The notes below the pieces were generated by a model. It ran no database searches, was not told where the DNA came from, and saw nothing but the letters and a program-made list of their open reading frames with translations. Source: Lewinellaceae bacterium (GTDB taxonomy: Bacteria > Bacteroidota > Bacteroidia > Chitinophagales > Saprospiraceae). From it: a stretch of DNA of 64,000 nucleotides. Numbering within the stretch: the first letter of the stretch is position 1; every line of letters begins with the position of its first letter. A program made the translations under genes and the position numbers. Of the stretch, positions 8,949 through 18,395 are shown piece by piece. The DNA lies in contig JADJWX010000010.1 in the NCBI GenBank assembly GCA_016716135.1, forward strand, positions 124,001-188,000, in the 5' to 3' direction.

Positions 8949-11335
8949 ATGAACCTGGAACCGCGCGACGTTTATAAAAGTCTTGAATTTGACAAGGTTT
9001 TAGAACTCCTTGAATCCGAAACCATGACCTCTATGGCCGCTAAATGGTTTCAGGAACTTCAACCTTCCATAGCATTTGAACAAATCGACTGTTGGCTGCG
9101 CGAAGCCAAAGAATTCAAACTCACGCTGGAAAAGAGCGACAGGCTCCCGCTGGCTATGTATGCCGACATACGTCCGGACCTTCGCCTCCTGAGTAAAACG
9201 GATTACACCCTTGGCGCGGAATCTTTCCAAAATATTCAGCGTATTTTAATCATTATGCGCGATGTGTTCCGGTTCTTCAGCGGCTTCAAAAAGGAGATCT
9301 ATCCGAATTTATTCAACCTTATCCGCAACTTGTCGTTCGATGAAGAACTGATCCGGGCCATCAGCGCCGTGTTCGACGACGAAGGCGAAATTCGCCCGGA
9401 CGCATCGCCCGACCTGGTGCGCATACGCCGCGAAAAGCAACACAAAATCCGGGAAATCGATCAACGGTTCCGCCAAATCATCCAGGACTATCGCAGCAAG
9501 GGCTGGCTTTCCGAAACACCCGAAAGTTTTCGCAACGGCCGGCGGGTATTGTCGGTGCCGGCGGAGCACAAACGAAAGATCAAAGGCATCATTCACGATG
9601 AAAGCGACACCGGAAAAACAGTATTTATTGAGCCGGAACCGGTTGTTGAACTCAATAACGACATCTTCGACCTGGACAGCGAGGAGCGTCGTGAGATTTA
9701 TCGTATTCTGCGTACCCTGAGCGCCACAATCCGACCCTACGGCCCACAATTGGAGCAATACCTCGATGTACTGATTTATCTCGATGTGGTGCAGGCAAAA
9801 GCCCGCCTTGCGATGACGATGCGCGCTACCATGCCGGTATTAAAAGAAAAACCACTGATTGGCGCCCGTAAAGCATACCACCCGTTGCTGTATTTGAAAA
9901 ATAAGGCCCTCAAGCGGAAGACAATTCCGTTTGAATTACGTCTGAATGCCGAAAACCATATCCTGGTATTATCCGGCCCGAATGCCGGCGGCAAATCAGT
10001 GGCGATGAAATCAGTCGGGCTACTGCAACTGATGGTGCAAAGCGGCCTGCTGGTTCCGGCGCACGAACTCAGCGAATTTGGCGTATTCAAACAAATTTTT
10101 GCTGATATCGGCGACCAGCAAAGCCTGGATGACGACCTGAGCACCTATTCCTCACGCTTGCAAAATGCCCGGGTTTTCCTAGAAAAATCCACACCGCAGA
10201 CCTTGGTTTTAATTGATGAAATGGGGAGCGGAACCGACCCGAAACCCGGCGGCGCCATCGCCGAAGCTATCCTCCGCGGACTTTACCGCAAAGGCGTTTT
10301 TGCGGTGATCACTACGCACTATTCTAACCTGAAAGTTTTCGCATTTCGCAATCAGGGTGTACTGAATGCAAACATGCACTTTGACAAAGACAGCCTTTCA
10401 CCTACATACGAACTAAAGGTCGGCCGGCCGGGGAGCAGTTATGCCTTTGAAATTGCAGCAAAAAGCGGGCTGCCCCGAAATATTATTGATCATGCGCGCA
10501 ATCGCACCGGAAGTGAAACTGCCGTGGATGATATTTTGATCGAGTTACAACGTGAAAAGCAGGAATTGGAAGAGCATTTACAGGCAATCCGGGAGAAAGA
10601 ACAATCCCTGGAGCGATTGATTAAAACCTACGATAGCATGCACAGCGATCTGGAAATCAAGCGCAAACGCCTGAAACTGGACCAGAAGGAATTCGAACTG
10701 CGCCAAAGCGCCAACACCAGCCGGGAGGTCGAAAAAATGGTACGGCAGCTGAAGGAGGAAAAGAACCTGGAAAACATGCAAAAAGTGGCGCAAAAACTTC
10801 GGCAAGAGCGCACCGAAAAAGCCCAACAAGTTGATTCAATAAACGCCGAAGTCGTAAAACTGGAAGAAAAAACTGGCCACGCAATTTCCAAACCCTTGCA
10901 GGAAGGTGATTTCGTACGCTTGCGGGCCGGCGGAGCAACCGGTCGGATCGAAAACCTGAAAGGGAAAAAAGCCACCCTGACGATGGGGGCATCACCGTAA
11001 CCGTAAATTTAAATGACTTGATCCCGGTGGCAGCGCCGGTGGGGCCATCTTATAGCGGCGCCAACATGGACATCCGGCATACCGCAGCCTTCGAATCGAA
11101 AATCGATATTCGCGGCCTGAGCAAAGAAGAAGCGCTCGATACGCTGGAGAAGTTTGTCGACAATGCCCTGCTCTCCGACGCCGCCGTCCTGCGAATACTC
11201 CATGGCAAAGGCGTTGGGATTTTACGCAAGGTAGTGCGGCAAAAACTCCGGGAATACGGCGGGAATATCGGCCGGGTTTACCACCCGGAACAGGATTCCG
11301 GTGGCGATGGCGTTACCATCGTTGAACTTGTCTGA
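8949..11335 (+). CDS. mutS2: MutS2 family ATPase/endonuclease (apparent 1-base frameshift before Smr domain)
   Basis: MutS2 is an ATPase that acts on branched DNA or collided ribosomes. The core runs from MNLEPRDVYKSLEFDKVLEL through Walker A GPNAGGKSVAMKS (about residue 343) and Walker B LVLIDEMGSGTDPKPGGA (about 420), then a long coiled coil (about 520-640). The first frame stops at 11000 after KKATLTMGASP. The expected continuation GGITVTVNLNDLIPVAAPVG lies in the +1 frame, followed by a complete Smr domain (IDIRGLSKEEAL ... LRILHGKGVGILRKVVRQKL) ending at 11335. A sixth G in the G run at about 10984-10988 restores a single protein of about 795 residues, the usual length. Two separate genes are less likely because the Smr part has no proper start. 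Confidence 0.9.
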
Positions 11336-11344
11336 TTGCGTCGG

Positions 11345-12949
11345 CTATTTCCCTTTAGCCCCAACCTCAAGGAATTCTTTAGATGCCCGTTCCGGGAAAA
11401 GCGCTGCGGCATCGGCATTCTCCCCAACAACATAATACTGGGCTAACTCCGCAACAGGTACCTGCGCACTAAAAATGCCATCTCCGGCAGTTGCATCGCC
11501 ATCCGTACCGGCATCATTCATGGCTACCGATTTAAAGGAAAACATCGGGTGGTTCCGGTAGTACAACCAGCCATTTTCAGCATTTTTTAAGGATGCGGTT
11601 ATGGTTACTGTTTCGTTGGCCGTTTTATGCTTTACATCGGCGATTACCGGCGGCTCTTTGCTGAGTGCAGCGTGGTTGGCGAGGTATGCGGCTCGTTTAT
11701 CGAGCAGTTGCCGCAACCCAATGATTTTGTCGGGCCCGGAAACCATGGTTTTATCCAGTGAATTTTTGAAATCCTCATAGGTGTACAACTTTACCGGGTC
11801 ACTTTTTACCCACGGATCTATTTCTTTCATCATTTCCTGTGCTTCTTTCAACCACAATCCGCTTTCCAAAATTTCGCGCACGATGGTTTTCATGTGCGCC
11901 ACGTAAATCTTACGGTACAGCGGTTTTTTTAACAAATTGGAAATCAACGGGCGTTTGACGAGGTTAAAGCCGGTAAAGGGGCTGAATTCAATCAATTCCT
12001 GGTCCGTCATTTGATTAAAACTATAATCGCGGCGCCATCCACCAAATGCCATGTTTAAATCCCAAATCAGGGGATGCCCCACACCGGTACTATCGATCCA
12101 CAGGTAATAATTGTGTGAGAGCGAACCGGTATAACTGTCCAGGTTTACCAGTACGTTATTCAGGGCATGCATCCAAAGGGTCTGATCGACATTGAGTACG
12201 GTTTCAACCTGCTCCGGCGCTTTGTTCAGCACTTTGATGAGATGCAGCAGCGGTTTCCAACTGGCCGGGTCATCCACTTCATAAAAGGCATCATAACACC
12301 CCGGGCTTTCATTTAAATAGACAAGTGAGGCATTTTCACCTTTGGGGCAACCACTTTGGCTGCGCACCCGCTTCCAGTTGTCCGGATCGCATTTTACCAA
12401 AAAGCCGGCCGTCGACTTAAAGTGTTTCTCCAGAAAAATCTCGTCTATGGATTCTGTATTGATATACAATCCGTAAAACTGATCATTCACGTACAACTTG
12501 GTGAAATTGCACATCGGCGCAGGCATATACCGCCGAATGATTGAAAAGGCCAGTGGGTCACGGATGAAACTTGGATCCAGAAAGGCGTTTGATAATTTAA
12601 TGGTACCCTGCCCGTCTGAGAGGGTTTGGGTTTTTATCCGGAAGTCGAGTTTGACATTCATGGGCAACTTCTTGGTTGTCTCCTTCCGCGTCCGGAAATA
12701 CGAGCTGTTGCCTTTGTAGCGAATACCAACACTATCGAATTGCACGCCATTTACCCAGGCCGTCCCAAGGAGCCGTGCAGAGGGATTGACGTTTTTTAAA
12801 GAATCCAACTGGCTATCCCAGGAAGAACCGGGCAGTTTGAGGCGCACTTCCTGGGTGCCTTTATCATAAAAACTCTGCGCAAAGCCTGCTGTCGCAACCA
12901 GGCAGAGGATGCAGTTAACCAGTAAAACAACGTTAGAGCAATTACGCAT
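11345..12949 (-). CDS. CotH-family secreted protein (copy 1)
   Basis: The signal peptide covers about residues 1-24 (LLVNCILCLVATAGFAQ). The body matches the CotH kinase-like family: GIRYKGNSSYFR near 75, then IKLSNAFLDPSFIRDPLAFSI, KLYVNDQFYGLYINTESID and LIWDLNMAFGG. CotH proteins are atypical secreted protein kinases first described in Bacillus spore coats; the role in Bacteroidota is not established. The C-terminal 90 residues (PPVIADVKHKTANETVTITA) look like an immunoglobulin-type or carbohydrate-binding-like beta domain. There is no obvious T9SS tail. It is 534 residues long and lies next to a homologue of similar length at 13106-14722. TACCTTTG on the minus strand (13009-13016) is a likely promoter element. 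Confidence 0.8.
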   Translation of the reverse strand: MRNCSNVVLLVNCILCLVATAGFAQSFYDKGTQEVRLKLPGSSWDSQLDSLKNVNPSARLLGTAWVNGVQFDSVGIRYKGNSSYFRTRKETTKKLPMNVKLDFRIKTQTLSDGQGTIKLSNAFLDPSFIRDPLAFSIIRRYMPAPMCNFTKLYVNDQFYGLYINTESIDEIFLEKHFKSTAGFLVKCDPDNWKRVRSQSGCPKGENASLVYLNESPGCYDAFYEVDDPASWKPLLHLIKVLNKAPEQVETVLNVDQTLWMHALNNVLVNLDSYTGSLSHNYYLWIDSTGVGHPLIWDLNMAFGGWRRDYSFNQMTDQELIEFSPFTGFNLVKRPLISNLLKKPLYRKIYVAHMKTIVREILESGLWLKEAQEMMKEIDPWVKSDPVKLYTYEDFKNSLDKTMVSGPDKIIGLRQLLDKRAAYLANHAALSKEPPVIADVKHKTANETVTITASLKNAENGWLYYRNHPMFSFKSVAMNDAGTDGDATAGDGIFSAQVPVAELAQYYVVGENADAAALFPERASKEFLEVGAKGK

Positions 12950-13008
12950 ACTGAGGGGGGCGGTTAGTGAAAAATATGAAACAACTGGGATTGCATTTTT
13001 GCGGTGGT

Positions 13009-13016
13009 CAAAGGTA
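13009..13016 (-). promoter_or_regulatory. Minus-strand -7 element for CotH copy 1
   Basis: The minus strand reads TACCTTTG, a match to TAnnTTTG, 59 bases upstream of the ATG at 12949. It lies between the terminator of copy 2 and the start of copy 1, so the two paralogues are probably transcribed separately. Confidence 0.5.
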
Positions 13017-13044
13017 CAACGCGCCTTTTCGCGCAGTTAAAACA

Positions 13045-13084
13045 AAACACCACCGGGCGGCAAAACGTCCGGCCGGTGGTGTTT
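13045..13084 (-). terminator. Terminator of CotH copy 2
   Basis: AAACACCACCGG (13045-13056) pairs with CCGGTGGTGTTT (13073-13084). On the minus strand the stem is followed by TTTTGTTTT. It lies 21 bases past the stop codon of the gene at 13106-14722. Confidence 0.75.
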
Positions 13085-13105
13085 ATTTTAAAATGCCTGT
13101 GCCGG

Positions 13106-14722
13106 TTACTTATTCAAATCGCTCAGTTTTACCTTGAAAGGTTTGCTGGTGTACTCTCTAGGTAAAAACAAAACAGTGCCGGCGTTTTCCGACAAAAGGT
13201 AATAATCCAGCACAGCATCATCGGTTGGCGCATCAACACTGACGGAAAAGTTTTTCATGCCGGATGGCAAATTCGTCGAGGTTTCCTCCGCCATGACCAT
13301 CGACTGGTAAGGCTGATTATCGGCAAAACGGTAATAAATAATCATCTTTTTGGGAAACCGGTCGGCTTTGGCGGTGATCCGGAACGTATTTATTTTTTCG
13401 TTTTCAAATTTCCCCCGGCCCTGTACCGCCACATCACTGATAGCCGACGGCAACGCTGTGAGTTCCGGATGCGAGCTCAGGAAGCGGGAGCGCCGGGACA
13501 TCAATTCCACGATTCCCGGAATCTTGCTCTTGCGCCCAATCGTTTCTTTCAGGCTGTTTTGGAAATCTTCGAGGCTGTAAATTTTATTTTTATCATCATT
13601 GAAGGGCACCACGATCATCGATTGCAATTCTTTTGCCCGGGCTTCATAGGCAGCGTTGGAGAAATAATCGTCATTGATTTGCCGGATGTGCGCCAGATAA
13701 ATTTTGCGGTTCAGCGGATCCTGCAGCAGCTTACTGATCAGTGGCTTGTACGGGTTGTCGGCGTGGAGCAGCGGGTCGAGGCGCTGGAGTTCGCGCAAAT
13801 CGAGATCGCTTCCCTTGCCGGTATTTTTGAAACTCCCGAAACTCAGATTCAAATCCCAGTGAATCGGCTGAAAACGACCATGATTGTCCTCATACAAGTA
13901 ATAATTGATGCTGTAATGGCCGCTGTAACTACTTAAATTAACCATCACATTATTCAGCGCAAGCATCCACAGGGCGCGATCCACATCCAAAACCTGGCCA
14001 CATTGATCTGGTGTCTGGTTGAGCACTTTGGTCAAATGCCGGAGCTCCAGCCAGCCGCGATCGGACTTCATTTCAAAGTTGTTCAGATAACAATCCACAT
14101 TTTCTTCATACTCCAGGGAGCCGTAGATGTTTTGTTTGCAATTTGTTGCGTCGTTTTCGACTTTGTAATCTACTCCGGCCTTGAACAAGGGGTTGTTTTC
14201 CGATCCGAAATGTTTGTTCAAAAACTGCCCGTCCACACTTTCCAGGTTTATGAACACGCCTGCATATTCATCGTTGACGAATAATTTGGTGTACGATGCC
14301 TGCGGGGATGGCATATAACTGGCGGCTATTTCATGAAAAAGCACTTCCCGGACCAAACTCGGGTCGCGCAATGCCGATGACAATTTTATGGAGGAATAGC
14401 CCTGGTGGTTTTGATCGGGTTTCACAAAATCCAGCTTTATCTGGAATGGGTTGCGTTTTACACCCATTTGGTACGAGTTGTTGCCACGAAAACGAACGCC
14501 TACGCTATCGTATCGGATCTGGTCGATCACAAGGGAGCCCAGCATCATGCCTTCTCCGTACAATCGCATCGAATCCAGTGCATCATTCCAGTTTTTAGCC
14601 GGAAGTGTTATTCGTATTTCACCTAGCGTCTTTTTCTCAAAAAACGGACGTACGGCCTGGCTATTTTGTGCAAATCCTGCCATTGGAAACAGGATGATCA
14701 AAAGGAATAGCAATTTTTTCAT
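13106..14722 (-). CDS. CotH-family secreted protein (copy 2)
   Basis: The start at 14722 gives MKKLLFLLIILFPMAGFAQN, a clear signal peptide; the frame upstream to 14824 is not signal-like. The protein has 538 residues. It has the same layout as its neighbour: GVRFRGNNSYQMG, IKLSSALRDPSLVREVLFHE, KLFVNDEYAGVFINLESVDG and PIHWDLNLSFGSF, followed by a C-terminal beta-rich domain (PSAISDVAVQGRGKF). The CotH kinase-like family is recognisable, with the role unknown. TATCATTG on the minus strand about 50 bases upstream is a one-mismatch -7 element. The two copies are clearly diverged, so the duplication is old or each was acquired separately. Confidence 0.8.
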   Translation of the reverse strand: MKKLLFLLIILFPMAGFAQNSQAVRPFFEKKTLGEIRITLPAKNWNDALDSMRLYGEGMMLGSLVIDQIRYDSVGVRFRGNNSYQMGVKRNPFQIKLDFVKPDQNHQGYSSIKLSSALRDPSLVREVLFHEIAASYMPSPQASYTKLFVNDEYAGVFINLESVDGQFLNKHFGSENNPLFKAGVDYKVENDATNCKQNIYGSLEYEENVDCYLNNFEMKSDRGWLELRHLTKVLNQTPDQCGQVLDVDRALWMLALNNVMVNLSSYSGHYSINYYLYEDNHGRFQPIHWDLNLSFGSFKNTGKGSDLDLRELQRLDPLLHADNPYKPLISKLLQDPLNRKIYLAHIRQINDDYFSNAAYEARAKELQSMIVVPFNDDKNKIYSLEDFQNSLKETIGRKSKIPGIVELMSRRSRFLSSHPELTALPSAISDVAVQGRGKFENEKINTFRITAKADRFPKKMIIYYRFADNQPYQSMVMAEETSTNLPSGMKNFSVSVDAPTDDAVLDYYLLSENAGTVLFLPREYTSKPFKVKLSDLNK

Positions 14723-14854
14723 AAGAAACTGCTGAAGAGTTAGAGAATGTGTTGTTTTGGTTGCGGGTGCAATGATACAAAAAGGCACGCGAGTAAATAC
14801 GCGGGCAAGGTCTATTTGCCCCATAAAAACCTGCTTATGGTGTAAAAAAAATGA

Positions 14855-15136
14855 TCAGATGATATCTTCAAACTCAGCTATTAATCCGGCAGGGAAAGCG
14901 CGGTTATCAGCTTCAAGCCGATGAACATGCAACTGGTTCATCAGCTGCTGAATCGCCTCTGCCAAAGCCGGGTCTGCCCAATTACGGACTGATTCCAGGT
15001 TGGCTAACTGTTCGTTGGAACCAAGTTTTATTCCAATTTCATAGGCCTGGTTTTCAAATTTGACCGTAATCCGGTCGTCCATTTTGAACACAGTGATTTT
15101 AAGTTCCGGGTGTTCAATACCTCCAAGTATTCGCAT
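14855..15136 (-). CDS. Small conserved-looking protein of unknown function
   Basis: I do not recognise a named family. The 93-residue product starts MRILGGIEHPELKITVFKMD and has a beta-rich first half (ITVKFENQAYEIGIKLG) and a helical second half rich in Gln, Leu and Ala. It has no signal peptide, membrane segment or cysteine. It lies 47 bases downstream of the aquaporin gene on the same strand and may share its transcript. Its reading frame is clean with an ATG start, and its composition resembles the neighbouring genes, so a real gene is likely. Confidence 0.6.
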   Translation of the reverse strand: MRILGGIEHPELKITVFKMDDRITVKFENQAYEIGIKLGSNEQLANLESVRNWADPALAEAIQQLMNQLHVHRLEADNRAFPAGLIAEFEDII

Positions 15137-15183
15137 TGCTCAGTTTATTTTATCCAATCATTGAGTATCCGGGCAGCATGTGC

Positions 15184-15819
15184 TTACGCCGGATTCGTTT
15201 CATGAAATATTTTGGATAATGATGCGCCTGCCGCCGCGCCAATCACCGTACCGCCGAGGCTGATCCAGACATCTCCCCATGCGCTGATGCCGTTTATCGC
15301 CATCCCAAACACGATCACCGGGTTGAAAACGGCAATCGTGAATCCGCTAAACGCATAAACTCCCGCAACGACGGCCAGCCCGACAGCCAAACCTCCGGTA
15401 CTCTGCGTTCTTTCAGCCGGCCAGTTTGAAATACCCAGATAGATCATGGTGAGCAAAAATGTGCCGGTTGCTTCCGCAAATACTGCGGTGACCGGTTCAT
15501 ATTTTCGCAAAACCAAATCGGCATTCCCGCCGCTTCGGATCAAAAAAGCGGCTAAAAGCGCGGCAAGCAGCCCGCCGGCTATTTGCGCCAGAACATAATA
15601 CGGGAAATCCCGGCGTTCCAATTTTCCCTGCATCAGTGTGGCGAGGGACACAACCGGGTTATATTGCGCCCCCGACAAATACCCGCCAACATACCAAAGT
15701 GCTGCCAACGTACTTCCATAGGCCAGGGGTGGAAGTTCGCCGGCATTGTTCCGGTGTACCAGCGTTATCAGCATTACCAGAACGAAAGTTCCAATTCCTT
15801 CCATCAGGAATTTTTTCAT
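15184..15819 (-). CDS. Aquaporin / MIP-family channel with two NPV motifs
   Basis: A six-helix channel of 211 residues for water or small neutral solutes in the inner membrane. The family repeat is visible: helix 1 MEGIGTFVLVMLITLV, first half-helix motif SGAQYNPVVSLA, helix 4 FAEATGTFLLTMIYLG, second motif IAVFNPVIVFGM. In most aquaporins both motifs read NPA; here both read NPV. The second loop also lacks the usual arginine directly after the motif (NPVIVFG instead of NPARxxG), so the selectivity filter should differ. It is divergent from the S9 peptidase at 15880, and the -7 element of that gene overlaps the region just upstream of this ATG. Confidence 0.85.
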   Translation of the reverse strand: MKKFLMEGIGTFVLVMLITLVHRNNAGELPPLAYGSTLAALWYVGGYLSGAQYNPVVSLATLMQGKLERRDFPYYVLAQIAGGLLAALLAAFLIRSGGNADLVLRKYEPVTAVFAEATGTFLLTMIYLGISNWPAERTQSTGGLAVGLAVVAGVYAFSGFTIAVFNPVIVFGMAINGISAWGDVWISLGGTVIGAAAGASLSKIFHETNPA

Positions 15820-15826
15820 AGCCCCT

Positions 15827-15834
15827 TATTTTTG
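15827..15834 (+). promoter_or_regulatory. -7 element for the S9 peptidase gene
   Basis: TATTTTTG fits TAnnTTTG and lies 45 bases before the ATG at 15880. It is only 7 bases from the divergent aquaporin ATG (15819). Confidence 0.45.
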
Positions 15835-15879
15835 CCGTTTGTAACAATTTGCTCACCGCCAAAAATATTGAAAATCTGT

Positions 15880-17904
15880 ATGCGCCATCTTTTCATTTTT
15901 TTGTCCTTGCTTTTTAGTTGTATGACAAGTACCGCTCAAATACCAAAACAATTGCTCAGCCCGGAACTCCTGTGGAAGGTTGGCCGGGTCTCGCTGGAAT
16001 GTATTTCCCCAAACGGGAAAACCGCTGTGTACGCCGTGCAGCGCTACAATACCGGGGCAAATTCCGGAACCCGCGCCTTATACCTATTGAACCTGGAAAC
16101 CCTGGAATCCCGGGTACTCACCGACCTGAATGGCAATGCCTCCGACGCGGCTTTTCACCCTTCCGGCGACCGGATCGGCTTTATTCGCGACGGGAAAATG
16201 TGCGAGATCGGGCTCAATGATTCGTCCATCCGGCTGGTTTCCGATCTTGAAATCAATGGATTCAAATACGCGCCCGACGGCGAGCACGTCCTTTTTGCCC
16301 GGGATGTCGAGTTTGATCAAAAACCTGTCGACCGTTATCCGGATTTACCACAAGCGACCGGACGGATCAGCGACGGACTGTTTTACCGCCACTGGAAATC
16401 GTGGCACGACTACAAATACAGCAATATTTTTTATGTAAAATATCAGGAAGGCAAATTTTACGGCAGTCCGGTAAATATCATAAACGAACCCTACGATTGC
16501 CCGCTGCGCCCCATGGGCGGGATGGAACAGGTGACCTGGAGCCCCGACAGCCGGTTCATCGTTTACACCTCCCGCAAACTGCGCGGAACAGCCGAAACAC
16601 AAAGTACTAACGCCGACTTATACCTCTACGAATTAGCCTCCGGCAAAACACTGAACATCACGGAGGGGATGCCCGGCTACGATATCGACCCGGTTTTTTC
16701 GCCGGACGGACGTTATCTGGCCTGGACGAGCATGGAGCAGGCCGGCTACGAAGCAGACCGCACCCGCTTAATGCTGCTCGATACGCGAACCAATAACCGG
16801 GAGGAAATGCTGGCCGACTGGAAATATGAAATTAATCATCCGCAATGGGCCGGAGACGGCAAATCGCTGTACTTCCTGAGCTCGCAGGATTATACTTACC
16901 AGGTTTTTCAACTCACGCTTGCGGACCAAACCGTGAAACAACTCACAGATGGCCAACATGATTACACCGATGTAAAAGTTGCCGGCAAACAACTCGTCGC
17001 CAGCAAAGTTTCCATGACAACGCCGGCCGAGCTTTTTTCAATTGATCCGCTTTCTGGCAACGTACGGCAGTTGACCACCGTGACTGCCGATCCCTGGCAA
17101 TCCGTCAAACAGTCCAAAGTAGAGCGCCGCGCGGTAAAAACGGTGGATGGCAAATCCATGAACGTATGGGTGGTGCTGCCCCCCGATTTTGATCCGTCCA
17201 TGAAATACCCGGCTTTGTTGTACTGCCAGGGCGGCCCGCAAGGGGCCTTAAGCCAGTTTTTTTCCTACCGCTGGAATTTGCAGCTGATGGCGGCGCAAGG
17301 CTATGTGGTTATCGCGCCTTGCCGCAGAGGTATGCCGGGTGGGCCCGACGGGCAGGACTGGAATGCTTCGATCAGCAAAGATTGGGGCGGCCTGGCCATG
17401 CAGGACCTACTGGCTGCCACCGATGCCATGGCAAAAGAACCATTTGTCGATGCGGGGCGCATGGGGGCGGTAGGCGCAAGTTTTGGCGGCTATTCTGTTT
17501 ACTGGCTTGCCGGCAACCACAACAAACGTTTCAAAACATTCATTGCACACTGCGGCATGTTCAATACCGTGAGTTGGTATGGTACAACCGAAGAAATGTG
17601 GTTTGCCAACTACGACCTTGGCGGCCCGTATTGGGAATCGCCGGGAAGCGACGCATGGACCAAATTCAGCCCGCACCAATACGTTCAAAACTGGGACACC
17701 CCAATTTTGGTCATGCACAACGAACTTGATTTTCGGGTGCCGTTTTCGGAAGGTATGCAGGCATTCCAGGCTGCCCAACTTCGCGGCATTCCGTCGCGTA
17801 TGGTTAGTTTCCCCGACGAGGGCCATTGGATGTCCAAGCCCCAAAACAGCCTGCTGTGGCAGCGGGAGTTTTTCGGTTGGCTGGACCAGCATTTGAAACC
17901 GTGA
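15880..17904 (+). CDS. S9 family prolyl oligopeptidase-like serine peptidase, exported
   Basis: A serine peptidase acting on short peptides, probably periplasmic. The start at 15880 gives MRHLFIFLSLLFSCMTSTAQ, a signal peptide; the open frame back to 15583 overlaps the divergent aquaporin and is not real. The protein has 674 residues. The N-terminal half has WD40/TolB-like beta-propeller repeats (SPNGKTAVYAVQ, HPSGDRIGFI, SPDSRFIVYTSRK, SPDGRYLAWTS). The C-terminal alpha/beta-hydrolase domain carries the triad Ser534 in GASFGGYS, Asp617 in NELDFRVPF and His649 in DEGHWM. It resembles bacterial DPP-like S9 enzymes. Confidence 0.93.
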   Translation: MRHLFIFLSLLFSCMTSTAQIPKQLLSPELLWKVGRVSLECISPNGKTAVYAVQRYNTGANSGTRALYLLNLETLESRVLTDLNGNASDAAFHPSGDRIGFIRDGKMCEIGLNDSSIRLVSDLEINGFKYAPDGEHVLFARDVEFDQKPVDRYPDLPQATGRISDGLFYRHWKSWHDYKYSNIFYVKYQEGKFYGSPVNIINEPYDCPLRPMGGMEQVTWSPDSRFIVYTSRKLRGTAETQSTNADLYLYELASGKTLNITEGMPGYDIDPVFSPDGRYLAWTSMEQAGYEADRTRLMLLDTRTNNREEMLADWKYEINHPQWAGDGKSLYFLSSQDYTYQVFQLTLADQTVKQLTDGQHDYTDVKVAGKQLVASKVSMTTPAELFSIDPLSGNVRQLTTVTADPWQSVKQSKVERRAVKTVDGKSMNVWVVLPPDFDPSMKYPALLYCQGGPQGALSQFFSYRWNLQLMAAQGYVVIAPCRRGMPGGPDGQDWNASISKDWGGLAMQDLLAATDAMAKEPFVDAGRMGAVGASFGGYSVYWLAGNHNKRFKTFIAHCGMFNTVSWYGTTEEMWFANYDLGGPYWESPGSDAWTKFSPHQYVQNWDTPILVMHNELDFRVPFSEGMQAFQAAQLRGIPSRMVSFPDEGHWMSKPQNSLLWQREFFGWLDQHLKP

Positions 17905-18063
17905 ATTGAGTTACGAATTTGGATTTACGAATTACGATTTGTACACCTTCCCTGGGAGGGCAACCATGCATTTGCAATCCAATGGGCCTAAAAGCGCAAA
18001 GGTTTCTACCTTCGGAAAGTTGAATCAATCGTAATTCGTAAATCTAAAATCGTAAATGAAAAA
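17905..18063. repeat. Intergenic inverted repeat GATTTACGAATTACGATT
   Basis: A perfect 18-bp inverted repeat with arms 17922-17939 and 18027-18044, 87 bases apart, begins 18 bases after the S9 peptidase stop. Degenerate extra copies of the same word (TTACGAATTTGG, AAATCGTAAATG) flank both arms. The segment has no credible ORF. It may act as a terminator for the S9 gene or be an interspersed repeat. Confidence 0.6.
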
Positions 18064-18266
18064 GCCCTCACCCAGCATTACGCGGATAGAGGGCAATCCC
18101 AAAAACCGATTACCTCGTTATGCGGACGGGTATTTTTTCGAAAATACCCGGGCAAGTTGCAATTGTAAAAACCTGTATTGCAGTCAGGTTTTGTTGAAAA
18201 TTTGAAATGGGGGAAATTGAACTGGCCGTCATTTAGGGTGGATTACCCGGGGGATTCAATAACGAC
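18064..18266 (-). ncRNA. Candidate structured small RNA (about 200 nt, possibly 6S-like)
   Basis: No gene explains this segment, yet it looks like an independent transcription unit on the minus strand. A -7 element TACTTTTG (plus-strand 18272-18279) would start transcription near 18266. Downstream are a possible closing stem (GGGATT 18251-18256 with AATCCC 18095-18100), a perfect 8-bp stem (18168-18175/18185-18192), a perfect 10-bp stem with a four-base loop (18127-18136/18141-18150), and a final stem GCCCTC/GAGGGC (18064-18069/18089-18094) followed on the minus strand by five T. The length and closed-rod layout would suit a 6S RNA, but I cannot verify the family. RNase P, tmRNA and SRP signatures were not seen. 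Confidence 0.42.
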
Positions 18267-18271
18267 GGGCA

Positions 18272-18279
18272 CAAAAGTA
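18272..18279 (-). promoter_or_regulatory. -7 element for the candidate small RNA
   Basis: On the minus strand the sequence is TACTTTTG, matching TAnnTTTG. It lies 117 bases downstream of the dynamin-like gene's stop, facing away from it, and no ORF follows, so it would drive a non-coding transcript. Confidence 0.45.
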
Positions 18280-18395
18280 GGTTTTAATAAACAGGGGCGG
18301 ATACCCGTCGAACGGTATTTATCAAATTAAACACTACAAAATGTTTTATTTCTAAAATTCTATCCAGGGGATAGCCCGGACAATTTTACCCCTAA

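Noticed and set aside
11018..11335. Smr-domain ORF as an independent gene
   Set aside because: It has no proper start codon context and its N-terminus is the natural continuation of MutS2.
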